24,461 nucleotides of DNA from Mnemiopsis leidyi (taxonomy: Eukaryota; Ctenophora; Tentaculata; Lobata; Bolinopsidae), in the NCBI GenBank assembly GCA_000226015.1, contig JH153055.1, positions 62,152 to 86,612 on the forward strand, given 5' to 3'. A program made the position numbers and the translations under genes. This document shows, piece by piece, positions 1-8,300 of this stretch (the stretch's first letter is position 1; every line of letters starts with the position of its first letter). The notes under the pieces are model-generated. The model saw only the letters and a program-made list of their open reading frames with translations, was not told where the DNA came from and did no database searches.

Positions 1-339
1 CGGGGAGGAGGGGGGATCGGGAGGTGGTTGACTTTTAACATTGACCATGGGGCATTTTTCAGGGTGTCATGGTCAATGCTTTCACCGCAAACCTCCCTCT
101 TTCTGCTCACACGATTAACATGTAGACGAATTTGGTCCCGGATTGATTAATTATTAAAGTTTGTCTTGATATCGTCCACTGTCTCACTGTCGAGTATTGC
201 CAAATGATACTCTGGGTAGAGTTAAAATTAGGTACCTATTCTCTGATAACGCGATTAATGATTATGCACTTTATGTGCTACCGATTTACATCAGTGCATA
301 ACAATAATTTCCCGAATAAAACTAACTTTGATGTTTCAG

Positions 340-476
340 CAATTTCGCCAAGAATTCAAGATTCATCCCAACTTCATGGGTCTCGCGATTGGGTCTCGTG
401 GCAAGAATATCAACGAGTGTCGCAACATACCAGGAATCATTGCTCTCGATCTTGAAGAGGAAGCTTGCCATTTTAA
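340..476 (+). CDS. FMR exon A: KH1 domain
   Basis: The exon opens after a tttgatgtttcag acceptor and reads QFRQEFKIHPNFMGLAIG, then SRGKNINECRNIPGIIALDL and EEEACHFK. This aligns with the FMRP segment from EQFIVREDLMGLAIG through VTAIDLDEDTCTFHI. The KH signature loop GxxG is GSRG. It ends at AA|GTAAAG with two bases of the next codon. The first codon is phase 0, so at least one upstream exon is outside the window or in its first 339 bases, where I saw none. Confidence 0.92.
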
Positions 477-3400
477 GTAAAGAATCTCCGTTATATTTAT
501 CGTCACTTATAAGATATAACTACCGTCACTACCCTTTAACGTATCATATTTGTGGCAACCGTCATTAACATTCATTTAAATAATGAATTATTTTAAGGAT
601 TCTACATTGGGAAACATTATGTCACTGTTTTATCTGCAGAATTGTCGGAGAAACCAGGGAAGCGGTCCAGGAAGCGAGAAACAAGTTAGAATTTAGCGAG
701 CTGATAATCGAGGTCGAGCGTGATATCGCATGTACGTTCATTTTTACTTAATATCGTTTGTCTTTCGAGTCAAATTACGGTTTTATTCACAATTTACCTA
801 TTAGTCTGAGATTTATAACTGCACGCACCAGCTACGCAGTACAGATACATCGGTTGCGTTTGCACCTCACACTTACACTTTTCAGCCCGTATTATTGGGA
901 AGAAAGGACAAACCATACAGAAAATCGTGGATGAAAGTGGTGTTGTCAGAGTCAGACTGGATAACCCTGTCAATGAAGGTTAGACCTTTTATAGTTGTTA
1001 ACAAATTATATAAACTTTTAGCTTTGATTTAATTCTGTAGCTTTGATAGCAGGTTATGGATGGTATGTTAATTATGGACTATGGAGAGCACGTGATATAT
1101 TATGTTCGCCATCAGTATCTTTATCACCCGCCATCAGTATCTTTATCACCCGATTTGCTTCCTCCCGATGAAATAGTTTTCTAATTTCTAACCAATAGTT
1201 ATGTCATGTTGTTTTCAGATGGCACAGAAACGAACATCACACGGTTTATGTTCACTGGAACTCTTGTTTCTCTCAAACACGCCAAAATCCTGACAAACTG
1301 TCAAGTTCAACACGCGAAGGTACGCAAAACACTGACGCTAAAACTGGCGCTAAAACTGGCGCTAAAACTAACGCTAAACCTGATGCTAAAACTGACGCTA
1401 AAACAGAGGCTAAAACTGACGCTAAAACTGACGCTAAAACTGACACTAAAACTGACATTGACTACGCACAAACGTTTAACTTGAAACAATTGATCTAAGA
1501 GATCTTTCAAAGGCTTATGTCATAGAAAATCTGACCAGTTACGGTTTTTCATGACGTCACCACAACGCTATCACAATGATGACGTCATCACAAAGTATAT
1601 CACTAGGACACGGTAGCTCTGGCGGAGCAGAATCTTCACGCGGACAGCATGCTAAGAAACAAGCTATACAGCAACCCCTCACCTCGAACTGCACCTCTCC
1701 TCACTCCACGTGCTCCCATAACTCCGCCATACCCTAGCAACAACAACCAGGTTTGTTTGTTCTGATAACCCCGCCCTACCCTAGCAACAACAACCAGGTT
1801 TGTTTGTTCTGATAACCCCGCCCTACCCTAGCAACAAGAACCAGGTTTGTTTGTTCTGATAACCCCGCCCTACCCTAGCAACAACAACCAGGTTTGTTTG
1901 TTCTGATAACCCCGCCCTACCCTAGCAACAACAACCAGGTTTGTTTGTTTAGATGACTCCGCCCTACCTCCGTTTCGGACAACAGTCTGGTTACCCTTGT
2001 GTTGGACTGTTGGAAGAGTTGTTGTTAGGTGTTACACGTTAACTCAAACAGCTGCTCCTTCCCCATGTTTGTGCGGTATTTTTGCAAGTAGGGTATTGTA
2101 GAAAGTAGGGTAGTTTTGCAAGGATTTCTAAAAAGAATGTCTACGATTTCAGGTAGAATATCTTAACTAAAAGTAACACGTGGCATATTTAACATGTAGT
2201 CACAAATTCATCCTGGAAGTTTAATATGTAGAGAATTTAAATTCTCTGGGTTTCTCTGAAACTTCCAGGATGACTGACGATTCTTATTGCAGATGTTGAG
2301 GAAGTGAAAATTTATCTAACCAAGAAGAATTAAATGATCAAACGTCAATAATGTATGTGTAAGCACTCCGTAGACGAATGTAGATATAGTCTAGTACTTC
2401 AAACAGTTACATTCTCTTTTCACTTCTCTGAGACACACGCTATATCGGTTATAAAGTGTGTGAGAAATACTTCAATATGTCGACATTACACCAAACATGC
2501 ATCGTTTATAATCAGCTTACACGCGTGTAAATCTAAACTGAGATAAGCCCCGGTGTATATTAGTGAGGGAGAGTGTGACTTGTTATAAGTGTGAACAGTT
2601 AATGTTGGTCAGTAGGCTGCTTGAATTTATTCTCAATATTTCTTATTGCCGCTTACTATAATTTGGTAGTAATGGTATGGTAGGTTACTGGCGGGAACGC
2701 ATATAGACGTTGTACCTACATAAATCGAAAATCTTTGAAAAAGCCTAAAATGTAATGATTTGTGATAATGAAAACGGTCGCATTTCTAATAACTCTTTGA
2801 ACTCTATTGATATTTATTTAAAACCAAAACGTTTTAAAAAGGGACATGCTTTGTACATCTCAGCAGTGTTACTTATCCCAGGGTTATCCTTAGTTAATCA
2901 GTCAATAACAATTATATAATTGTGAATCTTAAGTCACCCTCTTAATTTGAAAAACCTCCCTCAATGAGATATAAGAACTCTTTATTATTCCAGAAAATTG
3001 TAACAGCTTGTACTAGTATAATAGTTAATGATTTACTGTGGCTGCAAATCTTTTACAAGACAGTTACATCAGGCAACGAAGCTCACAATAAGAAAGTTAG
3101 CAAAAATTTACTATTGCAAGTTTTTCTCCTTAATAACAGTTTCCACAAGCAAAACTGAACAAAGTCCCCACAAAAACTATTTTCTATAGCTGGTTCTCGC
3201 GTTGATATGATGGATAAAGGATCTCGTCCGCGCACTTACCTTAGCATAAAGTTTGGCGCGCTTATTATTCGCGGCATTATCGATCCGATGCGTTATCTGT
3301 TATCTTAAAGCCATCAGAGTGAAGGATAATTAACCTTTTGCCGTGAGCCGGGATCAACTTAACTTAATCTATCGTGCCCTCCGGCACATTGATCGTATTT

Positions 3401-6400
3401 GTCCTGACAAGCGATCCGTCGTTGGCGGTTGGTCATCGACTTTAAACTTGACATCCCATCAGTCACCACGTTCCTTCCGAGTATTTTCTCCAGTAGGAAC
3501 TTCTTGAGCCCGTTCTTAAAGCTCGCCATGGATGCATAGTAGATAAAAATGTTAGCAACGCTATTTAGATATGTCAACATGCCGAGTTCCCCACGAGAGA
3601 CAGGAGCAAGGTAGCGACCCCCCACTCCATAGCGCCCCCTCTCTTTAGGTCACTCCAAACTCCGTACAACGTCTCGTTATTTGCTGCCAGCATTCTCCTT
3701 CTCCACCTACATAAGAGGGTGTTTTTGTTAGCTTTCTCTTAAGACCTTGGTCTTGCACCCCACTCAAATCTTGAGAACCTAGCATAAATCCGTCAATAGT
3801 TTCAGTTACTACTTACTAATATCATTTAGCGTATTGACCTTTTATGTCTGTCGGCATTGTTAGAGTGCTCGTATTGCATTGTAATTTGTTAGCAGGAAGG
3901 TCATTTCGCACTGTGTTGCAAAATCAACCTCAAGCTCAGATAGCCGAGCTTGAACCGATATCTGTTGTAAAGAGCAGAAGAAAATGATTCTGTTTGGAAA
4001 AAATGAGTATGTTGATTTGTTACCAATCAACAAAGTTAAAGTGAAAGATGCGATTTTTCCTATTACAAGCTGCCATATTACATTTACATGTTTTATTGAG
4101 AAAATTCTTTTTGAAAGTTTGCTTGAATTTATACTTGGTCCCAAACTTAGGCCTTAGACGCGAAAACTGGCATAAAGAATTAGTGTAAAATATCAGAGAG
4201 CAAGTTATAACATATTAACATTTGTTGATGAATGACACAAAATATCGATTATCATCCCACAGAGGTCGACCGGATGGGATTTGGCGATTTCGTCCCGGTC
4301 CCGGCCGGGATTTCGTTTTTGGCCGGGATTTTAGCCGGGATTTTTCGAAAAATAAAATCTACTTTTGTACGTGAATTTAACGCGTAAATTCGAAAACCTG
4401 TGAATAATTTTCTGTGAAAGTTTTAATACAACAGTGCTCTATACTTTACAGTGCTTTATAGTTAGAACTTTTTGATGTATGAGTTTATGCAGAGAAACAC
4501 AAAATCTGGTCGGTCCCGGCCGGGACGAAATTTCGATCCCGGTCGACCACTGTCATCCCATTTAGGTTATTGTTTTAGCTCCCAATGACACGGATAAGTT
4601 AGAGTTAAAACATTTAAAACTTAAATGTTGGAGACGAATAAACTTAAATTTTGGAGACGAATAACTTCGTCCAGAAATTTTAGATTTTATGATAAAGTTT
4701 ACAGCTCACAGAGCGGTCCACTACGCGAGTTATGGTATGGTTCACCTACCGTTCGCGTTGTTATAATTTTCTTGCGATAAGTAGCAAATTAGATCTAGAT
4801 AATTTCTTGGTAATGCGAGAGCAAATGGATAAACGTTCAATGGTTCGATTATTATTTATTATATTATATTATTTTATTATGAGAAAACTTGACTAAGCTC
4901 CAATATGCTTTCCAGGGAGAAAAAGAAGGTGTGACTCCACAAGAACCTGAGGGAGCGACTGTGGCTGTGGTTACCAGACTGATTTCTGAAGCTCATCAGA
5001 CCCCAACCCATCATTCAACTAATATTTCCAAAATAGAACGTACGTTGAAATTAGATGCCAGTTGTGTCAATAGCGGAAATTGAAAATAACCAGGTGGTGG
5101 GAGAAACGAGCCATGAAAAACCTTAGTTTAAAACTATTTCTTTGCATGATCTAGGTCAGAAAACATGCAATGTTCGATGATTATGACTTGTTATTGCAAT
5201 TGGCAAAGTCCACTGTTTCTAACCTCACTAAATCAGGTCTTACGATCGAAACTCAGACGGAGCCCCCAGAGGTGGAGTTCGTGAAACCCGCCCCTCCTGC
5301 CCAAATTCTACCAAAGCAAGAGAGTGCGATAAGACCTGCCCCCTTCCTCTCTAAGCAAGAGAGCGCAATAAAACAAGTTCCAAGTAAGTTGTGTTGGTGT
5401 TGAACAGGGCAACCTCTTTTTCTTTACAATGGTGGAACATTTCTCAGTCCTATAACAAATCCTTTTTTAAATATCTAATTGAGCTCTAAAAACAATTTTC
5501 CTCGTACTGCTGGTAACCTTGTTAAACTTAGCGGTTTTAATTGAATTAGCGAGAAGTAGAGCTAATTTATTGTGCTTTCTTTAAAACGAATTGTTCATGT
5601 GAGTTATGGTACCAAAGCGCGAAAATCTGATCTTCCTAAATATTGGAAGTCTTAATAGATATGGAGTGATTAGTTAAATGATGATTCAAACAATTTTTCA
5701 TACGTAATTGTAAGAATGGTCTCTTAGATTAATAAATTGGAGCTAGAATTACACTCAGTCATTTGACGAATTAAGTTTACTTTAAAGATTGTGTTGATTT
5801 GAAACCACGTTACTCGTTAACAGTGCTGCACTGGTAGTGCTGCACTGGGAACGGCTAAGTTGAAAAGCCAAATCAACTCTGGCAATTCTTGTTAAAAATA
5901 TAACCAATCATATTTACATGATGTCAGAAAGAAGTCATATCATGATGACATGATGAGTTTAGATTATTGTGAAGTTACTATAGTTACAGTGACTCTTCAT
6001 AATGACTTAACAAAATCTAGCCCCCCAAAATCATAATCGGAAGTTCAAGCGCATCATAATTAATTATGATTTATGAGCGATGCTTATCAGGAAATTCTGT
6101 ACGATTTGGGAACTAAAACAAAGTAATCGTAACTTCCACCTTCAGGTGTTGAGGACACGAAGATTCCTAGTGCGAGGATGCCACTACAACGACGTCCCCA
6201 AGGTCTCCGTGAAAACAGTCGAGAGAATGGACCTAGAGACACATACAGGACCAACCCTCGAGAGTCGATTAGTCGTCGCAGCAGAGAGAGTCCACGTCCT
6301 CTGACTAGAGATCACAGATCTTCAGCTCCCTCTAGAAGTGGCCCGCTGTTGAGCAAACCTGCTGGAACTAAACCTGTCAGCTCTAAACCTGTCTCGACTA

Positions 6401-7308
6401 AACCTTCCCTACAGAAACCTGCACTTCAGAAACCCAGAGTCGACATCAAGTTGGCCAATGAGAAGATTGGAGCTGCGCTTGCTGAGGATAACAAGGTTTA
6501 TTTACTTGACAGTTGGCTTTTAGTAGTCTAAGGTAGTTTAAGGTTTTCAGATTGGATTGTGTCCTCAAGATTTTCTGGTCGGTCTGCATTTGGCTTCAGT
6601 CTAATTTTTAACATTATGAACATGACATTGCTTAAACCAGCTTTGGCCGTTATCTTAATCTGGAATTTACAAACGACAGATAATTTGTGCCTAAAGCACA
6701 TGCTAAAATTAGCATATCCGGCTTTTACTGTGCTTCTCAGTTCTCACCATTTCAGTTCACTATTATGTTATGACCTTACCTTACTCTTAACAGATGAAAG
6801 CTGAGGAGGTAAGAAGTGAACAACTAGCTGCAATCGAGGATGTTGTGAAAGCAGAACAAAACTGCACTGTTGACAAGCCTGTAACGACCTTCACTGAAGA
6901 GGATGTAAGTGTTGGAAGTTTAGGGGGCATCGCCCCGTCCAGAGCTATTTGTTCGTCGCGGTGTTTTTTCCGCGATAAACAAATGGCCCTCACCCAACCC
7001 CAAAATGTTGCATTTTCGTTGTTCGTACTTTGTTATCTTCTAGTTCTATCTCATGGGGTTGTATCTAAATCTGAGGTTAATCCCTTCTGACTAGATGGCA
7101 GGGTAAATGAACATATGACTTACTGAATTTTCAGAAGGAAAACAACCAAAACGTCCAACAGACGGTCAATAATCAAAACGTGAAGGTAGATAACCAGAAA
7201 GTTAAAGCCGAGAACGAGAATATTACCAAAACAGTGGAGAGCGGGGAACCAATCATTCAAACCATGGTTAACGAGGCTCTTGTGTGCGAGTTTAGTCCTT
7301 CTAACTAA
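340..7308 (+). CDS. FMR1/FXR-family RNA-binding protein gene, 3' part (9 exons, 5' end outside window)
   Basis: This is the gene span; exons are listed separately. FMRP/FXR proteins bind mRNA through Agenet/Tudor and KH domains and regulate translation and RNP granules in the cytoplasm. Seen here are the whole KH1-KH2 module and the C-terminal tail to the stop. KH1 carries GLAIGSRGKNI, matching FMRP GLAIGTHGANI. KH2 carries RIIGKKGQTIQKIVDESGVV, matching FMRP VIGKNGKLIQEIVDKSGVV. Exons A-D join in frame (141 codons) with GT-AG boundaries. The tail has no clear RGG box; it has an Arg/Ser-rich stretch, a Lys-Pro repeat, then Gln/Asn/Lys-rich sequence. Without exon E the window encodes about 428 residues. 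The paralogue (FMR1, FXR1 or FXR2) cannot be chosen; most invertebrates have a single gene. The family call is firm, the tail model less so. Confidence 0.93.
640..731 (+). CDS. FMR exon B: end of KH1 and start of KH2
   Basis: The acceptor is tttatctgcag. One base completes the Lys codon from exon A, then the frame reads IVGETREAVQEARNKLEFSE and LIIEVERDIA. FMRP has [20 protein letters not shown] followed by DVIQVPRNLVG here, so the linker helix and first KH2 strand are conserved. The donor is T|GTACGT, leaving one base. Confidence 0.92.
886..978 (+). CDS. FMR exon C: KH2 core
   Basis: After a cacttttcag acceptor, two bases complete a Ser codon and the frame reads RIIGKKGQTIQKIVDESGVV then RVRLDNPVNE. 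The GxxG loop is GKKG, as in FMRP GKNG. The Ile before it corresponds to the FMRP Ile304 position hit by the I304N mutation. The exon ends G|GTTAGA with one base, which makes the Asp codon with the next exon. Confidence 0.93.
1108..1151. repeat. 22-bp tandem duplication in FMR intron
   Basis: Two adjacent copies of gccatcagtatctttatcac plus two bases, identical over the 22-bp period, lie within the intron between exons C and D. Confidence 0.85.
1219..1319 (+). CDS. FMR exon D: last strand and helix of KH2
   Basis: The acceptor is ttgttttcag. The frame reads DGTETNITRFMFTGTLVSL then KHAKILTNCQVQHAK. RFMFTGTLVSLKHAKILTNC aligns with FMRP [20 protein letters not shown]. The KH2 variable loop is short compared with human isoforms. 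The donor is AAG|GTACGC, phase 0. A 12-bp tandem repeat starts eleven bases beyond the donor. Confidence 0.88.
1331..1460. repeat. 12-bp minisatellite (gctaaaactgac)n
   Basis: About ten to eleven imperfect copies of a 12-bp unit start just downstream of the exon D donor. Variant units include ctggcg, ctaacg, ctgatg and cagagg in place of ctgacg. Because 12 is a multiple of three, the array stays open in several frames, including the frame of exon D. Confidence 0.93.
1720..1968. repeat. 47-bp minisatellite, five copies plus a partial
   Basis: Units begin at 1720, 1767, 1814, 1861 and 1908, each close to aaccccgccctaccctagca followed by acaacaaccaggtttgtttg and ttctgat. The first and last copies carry most of the differences. 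A truncated sixth copy runs from 1955 to about 1968. The array lies in the large FMR intron. Confidence 0.95.
2209..2272. repeat. stem-forming inverted repeat
   Basis: The arms catcctggaagttt (2209-2222) and aaacttccaggatg (2259-2272) are perfect reverse complements. Between them is an 18-bp perfect palindrome, agagaatttaaattctct (2230-2247). The 64-bp unit could fold as a stem with an inner hairpin. No flanking duplication is obvious, so a MITE is possible but unproven. Confidence 0.8.
3188..3310. other. short GC-richer segment open on both strands, possible exon
   Basis: On the plus strand, after a ttttctatag acceptor, the frame reads GSRVDMMDKGSRPRTYLSIK then FGALIIRGIIDPMRYLLS and stops at TAA (3306-3308). 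On the minus strand a strong donor AAG|GTAAGT ends a 57-base frame, ITHRIDNAANNKRAKLYAK, that follows an AG. The local CpG-rich composition differs from the surrounding AT-rich intron. Neither frame is phase-compatible with the end of FMR exon D. I cannot say which strand, if either, is coding. Confidence 0.25.
3359..3649 (-). pseudogene. rhodopsin-type GPCR C-terminal fragment (TM7 and helix 8)
   Basis: The minus-strand frame contains GELGMLTYLNSVANIFIYYA followed by SMASFKNGLKKFLLEKILG. This is the TM7 pattern NSxxNPxIY, here NSVANIFIY with Ile in place of the usual Pro, followed by an amphipathic helix 8 with Phe and paired Lys. A basic tail of about 40 residues ends at a stop at 3359. The frame opens right after a TGA (3650-3652). 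Upstream in another frame another open stretch (WSDLKRGGAMEWGVATLLLS) runs into the same region, consistent with a frameshift. TM1-TM6 were not found nearby. It lies antisense in an FMR intron. I read it as a decayed GPCR copy; a real last exon of a nested gene is the alternative. Confidence 0.6.
3650..4251. other. FMR intron interior, no supported gene
   Basis: A minus-strand open frame of 94 codons (3860-4144) exists but has no recognisable motif, and its composition matches the AT-rich intron. I treat it as chance. Confidence 0.5.
4252..4560. mobile_element. non-autonomous hAT-type element (MITE) with 8-bp target duplication
   Basis: The element occupies 4260-4552 (293 bp). It is flanked by identical 8-bp copies of tcatccca at 4252-4259 and 4553-4560. 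Terminal repeats begin CAGAGGTCGACCGG on the left and CAGTGGTCGACCGG when the right end is read inward, one mismatch in 14. Further matching sequence (cccggccggga) lies inside. An 8-bp duplication and a CAG(T/A)GG terminus are hallmarks of hAT transposons. There is no transposase coding capacity, so it depended on another element. Confidence 0.88.
4916..5039 (+). CDS. FMR candidate exon E (possible cassette exon)
   Basis: The acceptor is tgctttccag and the open frame reads GEKEGVTPQEPEGATVAVV, TRLISEAHQTPTHHS and TNISKIER. It starts in phase 0, as exon D requires. The strongest donor, AAC|GTACGT at 5040, leaves one base, which does not suit exon F starting at 5155. Weaker donors at 5044 (GTTGAA) or 5066 (GTCAAT) could restore the frame. 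Sequence beyond KH2 is not conserved, so homology cannot decide. Composition looks coding. Confidence 0.6.
5155..5383 (+). CDS. FMR exon F: C-terminal tail
   Basis: An in-frame TAG ends at 5154, so the exon cannot extend further left. After the AG at 5153-5154 it reads VRKHAMFDDYDLLLQLAKST, then a stretch with EPPEVEFVKPAPPAQILPKQ and a second copy of the KQESAI motif. The donor is CCAA|GTAAGT with one base, matching exon G. Repeated PxxxxKQESAI units (two copies about 16 residues apart) suggest a disordered region. Confidence 0.75.
5824..5850. repeat. short tandem duplication (tgctgcactggtag)
   Basis: Two near-identical adjacent copies of a 14-base unit containing gtgctgcactgg lie in the intron between FMR exons F and G. 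Confidence 0.7.
6146..6495 (+). CDS. FMR exon G: Arg/Ser-rich and Lys-Pro-rich tail
   Basis: The acceptor is cttccaccttcag. Two bases complete Ser from exon F, then VEDTKIPSARMPLQRRPQGL leads into an Arg-rich stretch (residues such as RESISRRSRESPRPLTRDH). This sits where vertebrate FMRP has its RG-rich region but has no RGG triplets. A Lys-Pro array follows, with SKPAGTKPVSSKPVSTKP and two QKP units. The exon ends AAC AAG|GTTTAT, phase 0, a weaker donor than the others. Confidence 0.82.
6794..6904 (+). CDS. FMR exon H: C-terminal tail
   Basis: The acceptor is ttactcttaacag and the donor is GAT|GTAAGT, both strong. The frame is phase 0 at each end and reads MKAEEVRSEQLAAIEDVVKA then EQNCTVDKPVTTFTEED, an acidic, probably helical segment. 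The ATG at 6794 is simply the first codon after the splice site, not a start. Confidence 0.8.
7135..7308 (+). CDS. FMR terminal exon I with stop
   Basis: After the tgaattttcag acceptor the phase-0 frame reads KENNQNVQQTVNNQNVKVDN, then QKVKAENENITKTVESG and EPIIQTMVNEALVCEFSPSN, stopping with TAA at 7306-7308. Most of the exon is Asn/Gln/Lys/Val-rich with an irregular QNVK repeat, typical of a disordered tail. The MVNEAL stretch weakly recalls the vertebrate FMRP ending PLVNGVP. Confidence 0.82.
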   Translation, partial: KENNQNVQQTVNNQNVKVDNQKVKAENENITKTVESGEPIIQTMVNEALVCEFSPSN

Positions 7309-8300
7309 CTAGTCCGGTTGACTTGATTCAGTTGATTTGTACCAACTTACTTAACCGCTATCAACTCGAATCTCGACTGTCTAAGATGCAAAGACAGTGG
7401 GAGCTATTAAGCTGACTTTTGTCAAACAAAGAACTTTTTAACTTGATTCAGCTGGATCATGTATTGTACTCAAAATTTAACTGTCAAAAACAGTTTTTGT
7501 AAAACTCAATGTTGTAAAACAATAGTGTTGAGTGTTAAATGACACTTATGTAATTGACTACTATTATTTATGCATATTTCCAAGTTTTAACTTTATAAGA
7601 ATCATGTAATTGCGCGTCGTGTCTTTTTCATATTTGTAATCGGAATTGAATTTGAAATCGGATGTTATTTGAAGTGACTTATCAAGGAAAGTATAAGTCT
7701 GGTCAAGATGCTGCAACTCACAGCGTAGCCTATAGAAAAAAGTGTTTTCGGGGAGAAGTCACAAAAAGCTATGTACCATGTAACGGCGATTGATCAATGA
7801 GAAGATAGGTACGACCAATAAATATACAAAAACGCTATAGCGTGATATAGATGATTTGTGACCCCTCTCTTGACCTAAATTCTTTACTTTAGTCTCTAGA
7901 GAAAAGTAATCGTAAGCTTCAGGGAAGTTTACTTTAGTAATCGAAAACTTCAGAGAAGTTATAATTTTGGATTTAGCTAGATCGGTTGTGAGGCAGCTGT
8001 CTTTATATGACTTATATTTTTGCATTTTTAATTTGTATCCAATTTTGTACTTTATTTATTACGTGTGCGCGTCGTGTCTTTTTCGAATTTTCCTAAAAAA
8101 GAAGCTTAACTAAATCGACAGAAAATTTTTACCAAGTTGCAATTGCCGGTAGATGTAAACGTCGATTCTGTTTTTCGATTGAAGTAACAAATACTGTCCC
8201 GAGCCAGACCCCAACTATGTAAATCTTGCGAATTAAGAATCACAGCTATTTTGTGTTCTCAGAAAGATTTTTAGCTAAGTGCAGTTCCTTTTAAGTTAAT
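7309..8300 (+). other. FMR 3' UTR and adjoining AT-rich spacer
   Basis: There is no coding signal on either strand. Stops are dense and the sequence is T/A-rich. An AATAAA at 7817-7822 is the first good polyadenylation signal after the stop, which would give a 3' UTR of about 0.5 kb. A 19-base segment (tgcgcgtcgtgtctttttc) occurs at 7611-7629 and again at 8066-8084. Two related copies of a gtaatcg...cttcag(g/a)gaagtt segment sit around 7906-7960. Confidence 0.5.
7817..7822 (+). promoter_or_regulatory. candidate polyadenylation signal (AATAAA) for the FMR gene
   Basis: This canonical hexamer lies about 510 bases after the FMR stop codon. Cleavage position cannot be seen from sequence alone. 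Confidence 0.35.

Noticed and set aside
1273..1510. Minus-strand frames rich in Val-Ser or Ser-Phe repeats
   Set aside because: They are shadows of the 12-bp minisatellite, which is open in several frames because its period is a multiple of three.
2290..2332. Possible alternative FMR terminal exon (VEEVKIYLTKKN then stop) after a ttattgcag acceptor
   Set aside because: Its frame needs a one-base carry-over, whereas exon D ends in phase 0; in phase 0 it stops after four codons.
3860..4144. 94-codon minus frame in the FMR intron
   Set aside because: Composition follows the AT-rich intron, no motif, and no splice or promoter context.
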